Assembly (NCBI GenBank): GCA_027405735.1
Contig: JAPEHQ010000013.1
Location: 434,001 to 498,000 of the forward strand
Length of the DNA stretch: 64,000 nucleotides
Source of the DNA: Mucor racemosus
Taxonomy: Eukaryota > Mucoromycota > Mucoromycetes > Mucorales > Mucoraceae
Reading direction: 5' to 3'
The notes under the pieces are model-generated. The model was not told the origin of the DNA, made no database searches, and worked only from the letters and a program-made list of their open reading frames with translations. Made by a program: the position numbers and the translations under genes. The stretch's first letter is position 1; every line of letters begins with the position of its first letter. Shown here piece by piece: positions 11,027 through 23,515 of the stretch.

Positions 11027-12116
11027 TTTCTCTGTAAAAAAAGAACAAACTGCAAGAAGAACCTTTTTGTTCCTTGTAGCTGGTGTATTATAGTTTGAAA
11101 CTTTACCTAATTTATAATTAGTTAGCCAATAATCGCATTCAAAATCTCATTTTTCCCGGGCCTGTAACACAAATTATTGATAAGGTTTGCAGTGTAGTTT
11201 TCATTGTATCAAATGTCACAAGGCATATCATAAAGTATTCACAGAGTTGAGAGAGTATTAAATAGCTAGCAACCTAGCTAAAGAGCTACAGACTTAACTA
11301 GATAATGACTGAAACTTTTCAATGCAAAATAACGGATTAAATTGCATAGATTTGTAGAATACTATTTTATTCTTCAACAGAAAAAGCATGAGTCGTAAAC
11401 TGAAAAAAAAAAAAAAAATCAAGCTTTGAAGTTTAGAGAGTTTATTTCAGCTGGTAGCTAACGTTTTATTAAAATAAATTACGGATAACAACTTGATAAC
11501 ATCTCAGGTGCAATAATATATTTTTTATTTTAGAATTTAACATGAAAATAATGCGTCGCTGCCAGTTCGAATGTTGGCTCTATCCCATAAAAAATTCCAA
11601 ACAATATCAAATTTGTAGCTCCGGATTCACAATAATTTGACCTACTTTGAAGATTTAACGAAATTATTCAAGCAGATTTCAAGTTGTAGCGTATGAACGT
11701 ATCTCATTAAAGCGTTTATAGCATTTCAGATATATACAAAATTTGTTATTGGGCGTTCATTTACTGGAATTTTGTTGATCCTTGATATCGATGTGAATAG
11801 TTTGATATGTTGTAAATGGTTTCTTACAATCCCGGATTACATTAGGCTGATTTATACTACTAAAAAAAATCACACTATAACAAAAATGATCATAACTTAA
11901 ATAATCCAGGCACTTTAATTTAATAATTAAAGAACAAGTAAAGATTTTATTGCTCCTGAAACATATTAAGATATACAGGGATTTTTTGTAATAATTTTGG
12001 GAATCTGTTTTCTATACAGAGAAAAAGATTTATAAATACAATGATATGATTTTTGCGTAAAAAATAAAGAGAAAAGAGATGTAAATTATGTAGTTGATTT
12101 GGGCGAGTAGGATAAA
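11027..12116. other. Intergenic region
   Basis: About 1.1 kb between the UspA gene promoter and the 3' end of the acetyl-CoA synthetase gene. It is AT-rich with a poly-A run near 11402-11416. I see no ORF, RNA gene or repeat that I can support. Confidence 0.5.
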
Positions 12117-14188
12117 TTATTGATGTACTTGAGATACGATAGAAGGAATAATAGAGGGATCAGCTAAAGTAGAAGTATCACCGAGTTGATTGTGTTCTCC
12201 ATTGACAATCTTACGGAGAATACGACGAACAATCTTACCAGAACGAGTTTTAGGATGTTCACGAACAATGTAGATACGCTTAGGTGCAGCAAAAGGACCA
12301 ATAATCTTACGAACAGTCAAGACTAATTCGCGATCAAGGGCATCACCGACATTAGCATGAGGCTTCAAGCTAACAAATGCATGAATAGCTTGACCAGTTA
12401 AATCATCATGAGCACCAACAACTGCAGCTTCAGAGACAGAGTTGTGGCTAGAAAGAGCAGATTCAATTTCGGAAGTAGAGAGACGATGGCCAGAAACATT
12501 GATAACATCATCAACACGACCACGGATCCAAATGTAACCATCCTTATCAATAGAAGCACCATCACCAGTGAAATAATGACCGGGATAAGCCTTTACATAG
12601 GTATCAAGGAAACGAGAGTGGTTTTGGTAAATGGAACGAGCCATGGATGGCCAAGGGCTCTTGAGAGCCAAAACACCAGTTTCATCAACATTTTCAATCT
12701 TGGCACCAGTAGTAGGATCCAACAAAACGGGTTCGATACCAAAGAAAGGAAGAGTGGCAGAACCAGCCTTGGTAGGAGTACAACCAGGCAAAGGACTGAT
12801 AATGATAGAACCTGTCTCAGTTTGCCAGTAGGTATCAACAACAGCACAGCGACCCTTACCAACCTTTTCATTGTACCAATTCCAGGCTTCAGGGTTAATA
12901 GGCTCACCAACAGAACCAATGACACGAAGACTAGAAAGATCGCATTCATCAACCCACTTGTCACCAAGACGTTGAAGAGCACGAATAGCGGTAGGAGCAG
13001 TGTAGAATTGAGTAACCTTATGCTTGTCAATCAATTCCCAGAAACGAGCAGGAGTAGGATATGTAGGAGTACTTTCAAACAAAACGGTAGTGACACCAAG
13101 AGTAAGAGGACCGTATAAAATGTAAGTATGGCCAGTTACCCAACCAATATCAGCCATACAGGCATAAACATCATCTTCATGAACATCAAAGATATATTTG
13201 ACAGTAGCAGCAGCACTCAAAAGATAACCACCAGTGGTATGAACGATACCCTTGGGAGCACCAGTGGAACCAGAAGTATAGAGCAAGAAAAGAGGATCTT
13301 CAGCGCTCATCTTTTCATAAGAGCAGACAGGGCGAGCCTTCTCCATCTCCTCATGCCACCAAAGATCACGGTTTTCCATCATAGGAACACTAGAGCCAGT
13401 ACGTTGATAGACAATGACGTGTTCAACTTGATGAGCTTCTTCCTTGGCTAAAGCATTATCAACAATAGACTTGGTAGCAATGTTACGACCACCACGACGG
13501 CCTTCATCGGATGTAATAACAATATGAGCACCACAATCAGCAACACGATCCAAAAGAGATTCAGCAGAGAAACCAGCAAAAACGACTGAATGAATAGCAC
13601 CAATACGAGCACAAGCCAAAATAGCAATCATAGTTTCAGGAATCATGGGCATATAAATAGCAACATTATCTCCCTTACGAACACCAAGACCTTTAAGGAC
13701 ATTAGCCATACGGCAAACATCACGCAAAAGCTCACCATAAGTGATACGACGAACGTCAGCTGGCTCATCACCTTCATGAATAATGGCAATCTTATCAGGG
13801 TTCTTGAGAGCATGACGATCGACAGCATTGTAACAGGCATTTAATTCACCTTCTAAAAACCATGCAACATCACCATTTTCAAAAGATCCATGACTGACGG
13901 ATTCAAAAGGTTTATCCCAAGATAAGAGATCGCGAGCAAGCTATTTAAAGACATTAGTACATTTGACGATTAAAATAATTATAAAACATTTACATTTCCA
14001 AAAAACTTGTCGGGCTCTTCAACACTCTCTTTCCACATTGAACGATATTGTTCCATAGAATTGACATGAGGAGTAGGACATTGCTCAGAGTCGAGAAGAC
14101 GACTAGGGACAGGATGAGTGATAATCTCGGGCAATTTCTCTTCTACTTGCTCAGGGACAATATTGTTGTTTTCTGTGGAATGAGGCAT
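12117..14188 (-). CDS. ACS1: Acetyl-CoA synthetase (acetate-CoA ligase)
   Basis: Converts acetate, ATP and CoA to acetyl-CoA in the cytosol/nucleus. Two exons, 14188-13994 and 13940-12117, joined in phase 0, give 672 aa, the usual length for eukaryotic ACS. Motifs of the adenylate-forming superfamily are clear: [11 protein letters not shown] (P-loop-like A3), YWQTETG (A5), YFTGDGA and [17 protein letters not shown] (A7/A8, with hinge and CoA-binding residues), and [16 protein letters not shown], holding the catalytic A10 lysine that is the acetylation-controlled residue in the family. The start at 14188 precedes MPHSTENNN and is the only ATG in frame with the first exon. An A-rich tract lies just upstream. 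Fungal orthologues are called facA/ACS1. Confidence 0.97.
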
Positions 14189-16141
14189 GTTTTTGTTGAT
14201 TTCAAATGAATGAATTAAAAAAAAAAAAAAACAAAAACAAAAAGAAGAGATTAAAGGGGGATATGTTTGAATTAAATAAATGATTTCCAACAGAAAAAAT
14301 GGAGATCTAAATATAATTTTAGCCTTAGTATACAAAAAGATAAAGTTCTTTAGATTTCGTCAAATAAAGCCAGTGAAAAGGTTTCAAATATCTGGATTTA
14401 TAAGCTTATTGATTGTCAAACATATTCAAGTCTCTTTATTCATTTATCAACGATTCATGTTGAAATTCACATCAACTGTCAGTTTTTGATTTTTTGGTGT
14501 TTTGACAGGTATAAACCTTTTTCCAAATCGACATTTTTGCCCCAAAATAGGTATGTTGGGGAAATTATATGTTTAAATTGTGTAACATTAGATTCTATGA
14601 TATGGTTGTGTAGCCATTATCATGACATTTTTCAAGCTGATAGAGAGCTGTTGTTTAATAAATTTAATCACAACGAAACAATACTCGTCCAAGGGGTAGG
14701 GTTTTTGTCGGCTACCATCTCTTTTTGGAAAAGGAATGCTTTCTTAATATGGTATTCTCCCCGCGGCCATTACTACAACACTAAACTTTATCTTTGGTGT
14801 AGAGCAGCGGGAAGAATAACCACCAATCACTGTTTTAATTTTTATAGCAAACCTTGCAAATCAACCTTAGTTTTGAAAGTGTGCAATGAAATGCTAAATG
14901 ATAACCATTGATTTCTATGGTAAATGTCTCAATCCATGTACAATTTAAGTCATGAAGCACTTGGAGCAAATGATTAACGTGTTTAACGAGCGATGATTTC
15001 GATTCTATCTATTGAACGCGATAACTTACTAGAATTGGTGTCTCTGCAGGGTTAACTTTAGCGGGAGTCAAACTTTGGACATTTAGTCGAGATGTACGCC
15101 ATAATACAGTACAACCTATTAATTTTGTGGGTTTGAGAAACATGAATGTCAATGTGTTAATTAATAAATGCCCCTTTGCCATGTATCCATAGTTTAAAGT
15201 CAAAGTGGTTGCCATCTTTTATCAATCTCTACAAGTATGAGTATGGATAAGGATATGATGCTGCTTTTTAAACCTCCGTTTATACCGGACAATCCGGACC
15301 GCCGAATAAGTTCCGGTTATATTATGTAATAATTATGGTACCTTTTCTATCAAAATATGTATTATGACATAACAATAAAAACTGCAAGGTATTTAGCATT
15401 GATTTTTAAAAAAATCTCAGTTTGTTTGAATTGTTTATATATTATACATATAGTATGAAAATTCTCTAAAAAAAAGTATTATAAACTTAAATATCAGAAA
15501 ATTTTTAGGTATATCATCATTATGGTATATGTTCAAAATAGATAGGTATGGTAAGGTATCAGAAAAATCAGTCGCTGAATGGGACATGTCTTTTTTACAA
15601 GTGTATTTTGTCAAAGTAATACTAAATTTGTCAAGTTAATTCTATTAAATCGAATCTGGTAAATGGAAATAAGATGACTTACGACTAGGAGCGATTTCAA
15701 GACAATAGCTAAGCTCTGCATACCTACCTGTACAGCATCATTCAAGCACCTGTAAGTTTTATAATTGATTAAAACTTTTACGCTCCTGATGAATTACTAA
15801 AACAGTTGATTCGCCATTTATAATTTTGTCCCTTTTTTCCTTAAAATCAGAAATTATAGGCTCAAATGCAGTGTTATAGTAGCAAAATCTCAGTTATACA
15901 TATCTGTGTAGCATCTAAAAGTAGTTCTACTTTTTTTTTTTAATTGATGTTATGCGGCTAATTTTCAGCACTTCATATGAGAAATCACTATTCCTGCTGC
16001 TGCTGCTGAAATTAAATTAACCTATAATACAGTTCAAACAGAGATGAAATCGTTGCGCTTAAGCATTCGTAAATCTCAAAATAAACTCGAGAAAAGAGAA
16101 ATGATATCCCAATACCCGGTTGTAAAATTTAGTTTATTCAA
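14189..16141. other. Intergenic region with unsupported ORFs
   Basis: Nearly 2 kb between the acetyl-CoA synthetase promoter and the 3' end of the Rho-GEF gene. Open frames at 14486-14911 (+, 141 codons) and 15009-15215 (-, 68 codons) overlap no recognised family. The second has a plausible ATG context and a GTAAGT donor after residue 62, so a small orphan or decayed gene is possible. Sequence near 15280 (ACCGGACAATCCGGACCGCCG) is unusually GC-rich and contains short inverted motifs that could mark a transposon end. None of this is firm. Confidence 0.3.
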
Positions 16142-19100
16142 TCAATTGTATTGCTGAAGCGCACTATAATGTTGAATTTGACTCATCCATTGGCGCTTTT
16201 GAGTAGCTGTTGAGGTTTTTACAGCAATTACTTGATTACCCGACACAATTTGAAATGATAAATCATCTACATAAACAGTAATGATAAGCATATTTTAAAA
16301 ATAATATTCAATATAGATTTTTTCTTACCAGAACTTGTGCCAAATGATGGCTTTAAAGTCATTGTTGTTTGCTGACGAACACTAACTTCCTCAATTGGCA
16401 TTGGCTATATATGTAAAAGTTCGTTAATTTCTTGTACATGTTTTACATTGCTTGGTTAATGTTTACCTCTCGATATAAGGTATAAAGGTATCCTTTAGGA
16501 CTAAGAGTTTTTAGTGGCTCCGCTAATATCAGAATGTCATTAAATAAAAATCCATGCAACTTGCGGCCACTCTTGGCTTTGAAGAGGGCCCCATCCATGA
16601 TAAATTCTCGGCCTGTAATATTTAATCGCTATGGAATACAAGCAATTAGTCTTTGAATAATGCCTAAATGACATATTAACTTACACCAGTTGCTTCCATG
16701 TCTATAATTCTAGATAATTCAGACATTTTTTGTATATTCTCAAATCTTCTAGTCTCCTCATTTACATCTTCCAAAACTCTTTGAGCAATTGATAATGCAG
16801 ATCTCACTAGAGCATAATCAGAATGCTTTTTAGGTGTAGAATTCAAGATCTAATATAAACTATTAGGTTAAACAGCATAAAATCTCGGATAAAAAGTAAG
16901 CTTACTTGGCGAAGAAGAAGGGGGTATCTTGTAATACGCTGTACAGGTTCTAACAAAAAGTGAGAAAGGTCCAAAGAACGGCATTCAGATCTAGTTTGTG
17001 CAGTCTAGCAGCAAAAAGGATTAATACAATGTACAATCCAGTGCTTTAATACTACATACCTTTAAGAATACCTCGAACCATTGATCATCTTCTCTCTTCT
17101 TTTGCAAGAATTTTGTAGCATAAGATTGATTTCTACAATATGTAGAATAACATTGCAAACTATCCGCCTGTCAAAACAAATGTCAATACCAACAACATGA
17201 ATAGTTAAAGAAAACACTAACATGCTTTAAAAATACATCTCCAATCTTATCTACTACATTTGCTTGCTCTCTTTGCCTTGTTTCCATATCACTCAAAAGC
17301 GCAGTATTACAGATTAACAAATCATCAATGTTTGAAAATACAACATCACGTTCATCTTGTGATAAATATTTTCCAGAGTCTGCATAAAAAACCTAATAAT
17401 TTCTAATTAATTTCATGATTGTAACACTTGTACAAATGAGGCTTACATTAATGATCATCTGAAGATCACTAAGATAACTTCTTTCAGTAGCAATAAGTTC
17501 GAATATAGCTTCTTGTCTTTTACGTTCATCAGCTGGTATAGCATTTAATTCAATTTCATCCATTGTACTAGCCCATGTTAATAGTTCTAAATTTTCAGAC
17601 ATGCTTCCAGAATGAGGAAACAGTAATTGAGGGGTGCCAATATGACTATTGTTGGCTGTACTAACAGAACTAGCTGCTCTACGACGCTTAGTCAATTCGG
17701 CTTTGTTTACACCTAAATTGGTCTTTTTCATCATGGGTGTATTGGGTGCTGATAATCCTCGAGGTAAATGACTATCTGATACTGTCAAATGAATGTTTCC
17801 AGATGGATATACATTTGCAGTTGATTTACTGGGTATAGAGATTGCATTTAATGATGATGAAGAAGTTGTATCAATGTAAGGAATATGATTTGAAGCTATA
17901 TATGAATGCAGTTTTAGTTTGATTCAATAAATCATTCAAACTAGTAAACATACCTGAATCAATTTTTTCAACGTAAGTCTTTGGGAAATAACCGCTTTCC
18001 TCAGTATCTTCGTTAGTTCCATACCACCAATCACTATTTTCATCTTGGAATGGTTGAACCACAATCACTTCATTTTCAGAAAACCCTAAATCATCAGTGC
18101 GATTTTTGGTAAATTCGTATAATGTCTTTACACGAAAAGCTATTACAAACACTAAATAAGTAACAACATTTACAAAATAAGATAAATTTTACCTTCTTCA
18201 ACAACTTCAACATATGTGCGAGGAAAGAACCCCACAGCATTAGTTGTTAATGATGTACCATACCACCAATCACTTCCTTTGTCTTTTGATGGATGTGCTT
18301 TAAGAGTTTCATTGGCAGAGAAAGATAAATCATCTTCTCTCATACCCTGATATTCATATAGTGTCTTTACTCGGTAAACTATTATAAAATGATATCAATA
18401 TATATGAAAATGATATTCGAGACTAACCAACTTACTAATGCTAAAATTAACCTCATCTTCTACATCAACACCATAGCCACTGGTTCCTGCAGTTGTGCTA
18501 TTTAAGTTTGAGAAAGATATATTTGTAGGTGATGAAGAATAAGTTGTTGTATAAGATGTTTTTGCAGCTGTAGCAGCTCTTTCTGCTTCTTTAGCGGCAG
18601 CAGCTGCTGCTTCTCTTTCATATTGCTGTTGTTTTCTTTCTTGTTCTAACCTCTTTTCTTCTTCAAGTCTTTGTTCAGCTTGATAGATTCTTTGCTCTTC
18701 CAATCTCTTTTCCTCTAACAGTTGCTCATCTTCTCGCTTCTTTCGCATTTCAATTTCCATCTGTATACGCTGTCTTTCTTCTTCCTCAAGACGTTTTTGC
18801 TCTTCCAATCTAGCCTCTTCTTCCTCTAAACGTTGTCTCGCTTTGGCAGCTTCTTCTTCTTTTTCTCTGATACGTTTTTCTTCATCCAAGCGTTTTTGAT
18901 GTTCAGCTTCTTCCCATTGCTTTCGTCTGTTAATTTCTTCTTGTCTAGCTGCTTCAATTTCCTTTTCTCGACGTTCAATTTCAATACGACGCAATCTCTT
19001 TTCTCGAGCAGCTTGTTCTGCAGCTTGTCGAGCTTTCTTTTGACGAATTTCCTCGGCTATTCTTTCTTCTTCTTCTCGTTTCTTTCGTTCCTCAGCTTCT

Positions 19101-20542
19101 TTTCTTTGTCTTTCTTCTCTTTCTAAACGAAGTCTTTCTACTTCTGCCTCACGCTCTAGACGTTGTTTCTCTGCTAATGCTTCTTGAGCCTTCTTGATCT
19201 TGGTTAATCGCTCTTCTTCCTCTAATTGTTTACGTTTTTTCTCAGCAAGCATCTCAGCTTCAGCAGCTGCACTAGCTTCAGCAGCTGCCTTGCGTTTCTT
19301 TTCCTCAGCTTCTGCTGCCTCTCGACGTAATGTATCTCGTTTCTCTCGCATAGCTTCCAATCGAGCTCTGGCATCAGCTTCAGCTTGTCGCATCCTTTCT
19401 TGAGCTGCTTTTTCTTCTTCACTGATTTTAGGATCTTCTAAAGCTTTTGTATCTGCGGTAGACGGGGTAGTGTTATGTCGATCATTTGTATTTTTCACAA
19501 AGAGTTTCCTACGCTCTTCAATTCGTTTATAAGCTTCTGCTTTTATATCGGCAGCTGATCTTGGAGTACCAGGCCGTTGAGATGTTGGAATTGGAGGCGG
19601 TGGTGCTTGAGAATAATATGGTGGGCTAATTTTTAAAGGTGATGGAGGTGTAGAGTATCCTGGTGCAGATGATCCAAACGATGGTGTAGAAGCATAAGAT
19701 CTATCCAATTGATCTATAAAACGAGCAACAAAGTCGTCAACATAAAGACCTTGCTCGAACATTTGTCTATCCTTGAGTTGTTTAGTGCCTAAATCTAATT
19801 CTTGATCGATTTTATTCATATCATTCTCCATAATATATTCCACTTCTTGCTGAATTTTCTTGATATCGTCAATTAAGCGATTAGCATGTAATATTGCTTG
19901 TACATCTTGTTCCTCTGTTGGCAGAAGTGATGGAGAATTTACAGTAGATATAGATGTGCTTGCACTTTTATTGAGTCTTGCAGCAACCATAGCTTGTGCT
20001 TTGGCTCGAATACGTTCAGAGTCTGTCATACCAGTAAGATCAAAATTATCGCTACTACCAGTAGTAGCAAATGCAGCCTTCTTTATACGAGCGGCTTTTA
20101 ATCGACATTGATTCAATTTTTCCGTTTCTTGATTCAATTCATCTTCCAGGTTTCTCATACCATTATTTAAATAATTGATTTCTTTAAGTAGTGTATGTCT
20201 TTCATCAGCTAAATCTTCCATTTGACGAAGATTAAGTTGGTAACGAGCCCACCACTGAGCAGGACTTTGGGTTGAAGAGCGGCCTCTATTAGCAGAAGCC
20301 TGTTGTTTTTCGTGTAGTTCTCTAGAAACGGATATGATGCGCCTTTTTAGATCTTCGATACTTGAATATTCGTCGTTATTATTGTTGTGAATATCATTAT
20401 AGGCATCAACGTCGTCTTCGTTTATTCCACTTGTTGCAGCTAAAAGTACTTTTTGTTCTCGTATCGATTTTTTCAATTCATCCAACGATGTGAGCTGATC
20501 AGATTCTCCCCAAGGATTCCTCGAAAAGGTGGTATTGTACAT
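16142..20542 (-). CDS. Intersectin-like Rho guanine nucleotide exchange factor: coiled coil, two SH3, DH and PH domains
   Basis: A large multi-exon gene of roughly 1,240 aa. Exon 1 (20542-18436) encodes 702 residues: an N-terminal helical segment, a proline-rich patch (QAPPPPIPTSQ) and a long Glu/Arg/Lys-rich coiled coil (about residues 340-650). Exons 18378-18193 and 18139-17954 encode one SH3 domain each, with the hallmarks ALYDF-like VKTLYEY/VKTLYEF, DWWYG and FFPRTYV/YFPKTYV. A Ser/Thr-rich linker then precedes a DH domain (from KRQEAIFELIATERSYLSDL; QRITRYPLLLRQ is the conserved late helix) and a PH domain ending in KRQWMSQIQHYS. Known DH-PH proteins load Rho/Cdc42 GTPases, and intersectins couple this to endocytic actin. 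Unlike animal long intersectin it lacks EH and C2 domains. Downstream introns between 17447 and 16142 are all short GT-AG. Confidence 0.88.
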
Positions 20543-21479
20543 TATCTATTTTATAATCAAGTTCGTTGGTTTTGTGAAGATAAAAAGAGGAATTATTTCC
20601 CACTTATTCTATATCTAGTACGTTGTGTATGGCGACCAAATTAGCGGAGTTAAGGCTGGACGACCCTATGTATTGAGTGTAGGTCAAAGGCATGTGTATG
20701 GGTTTCTATCTTGCAATAAATATGTGTAAATACACGTTTTTTTATTCTTGATTTGACCAAATCTATATTTTGTTGTTATTCAATTTTTTTTATTAGTGGA
20801 CTCATTAATTAGCAGGCTATCCCTTCTTCAAGTAGACAATATAATCTAAGCAATCTCAAATCTGGTTAATTCTGATTGGGTTTCCGATATATGCTCTTGA
20901 GGAAGGCGCTGTAATTCCATGGATAGGAAGCCAAGAATAGAAATTAAAATACACGAAAATTATGCAAAATAAAATGCCATGGGAAAAGTGATAGCCAAGA
21001 TAAATCTCTGTGATATGTGGCATACACTTTTTCAAGTACAGGAATATAACGTCTCGTACAAGCTTTGTTGTAAATACTTGTCGTATCCTGGTGAATATAT
21101 ATACCCCTGAAAAAAAGGTCATTTCGAGGTTAGAATCAAGTTATCAAAAGGTTAGACAAGACTAGTAAACTTTTGAAAATTAGAATATGGTTACTTTATT
21201 TTCACTGGAAAGTAAACAGCTGCTAAACCTGATCAGAAAGAGTAAGGTGATACACTTTATTTGTGAAAAGTATTTCAAGAATTAAAATATAAGCAAAAAC
21301 TAAATTTCACGTAAAAAAGATGTAAATGAAATCAACAGCAAAGGTGGATAAATATAGAAAAAATATGGAAACTAAAAGGTTAATGCATTGTGTCAAATTG
21401 TAAGATAAACAAAATCACTTGCCCTTTCCGCGAAGGAAAAGTGTGTACTATGGGTTTGACATAATTGAATTTTCTCATA
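20543..21479. other. Intergenic region upstream of the Rho-GEF gene
   Basis: Contains the presumed promoter of the Rho-GEF gene. An ORF at 20856-21122 (-, 88 codons) has no recognised domain and no supporting context. Nothing else is seen. Confidence 0.4.
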
Positions 21480-22740
21480 AATCAATAGATAGTATTCAAA
21501 TTTTCGCCCAAAACTAAATACATGGAAAATACATATAATCTAAAACTTGAATTTGCAATTTATAGTAACTCGGAAGTTGCAAAATGTATATTAATAAGCC
21601 GCATTATGCTACCTGTTCCTAAATTGATTTCATATCTCACGAAAAGCTCAAAAACACGTACAATTCATTCCTTTTTACTAAAAAACTGCGTCTCACTTTT
21701 CATCCCTGCTCTACTTTTTGTTTTCACTAAATAACACCAAGAAAAAATTATATGCCAATGTACCTGAGATGTTCAGCTTTAACCCAAAAATAAGTATCCG
21801 AAAATATCCTATTTTTTGCAGTTGGTATTAATTTTTCAGTGCTAAGGTTTCAGATTTTTTACGCGTATTTCACTGCTAACTAATTGAAAACTTTGAGGCT
21901 TCATATCTCTAGAAATAATTAAGCTATACTAACACTTTCTAATAATAAAATTTACTTGTTTTGAAGTGCTCTATAACATATTTAAGTATAAAAAAATTCT
22001 GGGCACTTTTATTTTTTTTTCATTTTTTTGGCATTTCTATAGTAGGTTTTAAAATATTGGTTACATTGAGCGACATTTTTTTTCCATTCATGTCATTAAG
22101 CTCATTGAGCTCTCTCAGACCCAATTTAGTTTTTTTCAAAAAATTAATTTTTCGTGGAGATATCCTCAAAAATATGTACAAAGAGATGCTCTCATTTCTA
22201 ACATCAATTTTTCTCTTATATACCCTCATCCAAAATTCTGAATCTGAAAAAATTTGGACAAAAAAATTGTTTTCTCTATGAAAAATGCAGCTAAAAGCTT
22301 CAACAATAGCTCGATCGATAGATAATGTTTTTGCCCATTATTTCAGTTTATTATATTTTAAGTATGCTTATGAAAAGTGATGTGTATCTTCAAAAAACCT
22401 CTAAAATTTCAATTGCATTTTATGCAAAATTTAATGTGAAATGTTTATCTGAATTTTATTTAGATGGTTGCAGAATCCAAAACTGTACAAAAACTATTTA
22501 GTATACTAGGTCGACTTTTTTTGCAGTTCATGATCAATTAAACGATTTTGTTTTTTTCATCATTTTTCGTCCATTTTTTAAAATAAATTTTGGAACCCAA
22601 TTATTATAAGCTGTAAGCTGTGATATCGACTATTATTTTGATTATCTCGATGAAAAATCAATATTTTTGGCTGAAATAAAAAATACAGAGTATCAATCAA
22701 TTAGATCTATCTTGTGAATACAGAAATTAAGCCCTGGATA
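21480..22740 (-). repeat. Repeat family B, copy 2
   Basis: Inverted relative to copy 1. It carries the block around GGAGATATCCTC near 22155 and the sequence TTTCACTGCTAACTAATTG near 21868, which is the uninterrupted target site of the hAT-like MITE found in copy 4. It ends near 22740 without the outer 150 bp seen in copies 3, 4 and 5. No coding capacity is convincing. Confidence 0.75.
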
Positions 22741-22959
22741 ATGAGTTTTAAGTTTTACAAAATAATAAACTAGTACTTACAACTGCAGAAAACAAAGAAA
22801 AAAAACCCCATCCTTGTGAATATTAATCCAATTAACCTTCAATTATACATGGTGGTAGATTTACATATATCCTGCATAAAAATTTATATTTCTACTCTCA
22901 CAGATCACTGTGAATTGAGGAAACCATCCGCAAAATATGATATTTCTGTCCAATAAAAC

Positions 22960-23515
22960 CACGTGTTGTGTCGTATATTTTTATGTTTGATAAATAATAC
23001 TCAAAAAAGAATATAATTAAAAGAGAATGAGTAATGAATTATTTCTTTAACTGTATAATAAAAACAAGATATTGTTTATTTAGATATAAAAGTATGGTAT
23101 TTTATATTGATTTGATATTGATGAGATCCTAAGATGCAATTTAAGTCATTATTAAAGCACTAGATCTATTTGATAGCAATCTATGGATATAAATGGATCA
23201 ATCATGATTTCATTGTGCTTGCAGAGCTTGTGAGTTGCCTTGTTTTAATGCTGCGCTAAATGTGTTTGTTGGATGTTGATTTGATAGCTACTTGATACTT
23301 GATTGATTAACCGCTGGGATGAAATAATATGGTGTCATAATTGAGGTCCAAGCGTTCTTGATAATTTCTGCTGAATATAATTAGTACGCTAGAAGTTTCG
23401 TATTTATAATATCCAATATCAAGACTTTGCGGTTCAATGCATGTTTTAGTCAATATATTGTAAGATGTGTTGATACTGCTGAAGGTGATAACGTATGGTA
23501 CTTGGTGAAATACAA
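22960..23515 (+). repeat. Repeat family A, partial copy
   Basis: Matches the reverse complement of about 130-710 of the left copy, including the block AACTGTATAATAAAAACAAGATAT. It lacks the dynein fragment and everything upstream of it. Confidence 0.7.

Noticed and set aside
12408..13118. 236-codon plus-strand ORF, and other open frames opposite the acetyl-CoA synthetase
   Set aside because: They lie entirely antisense to a strongly conserved coding region and arise from its codon bias.
14486..14911. 141-codon plus-strand ORF as a gene
   Set aside because: No family resemblance, no intron signals and a Cys/aromatic-rich composition typical of chance frames in AT-rich DNA.
18833..19403. Phe/Ser-rich and Ala/Ser-rich plus-strand ORFs
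   Set aside because: They are antisense shadows of the Glu/Arg/Lys-rich coiled coil of the Rho-GEF gene.
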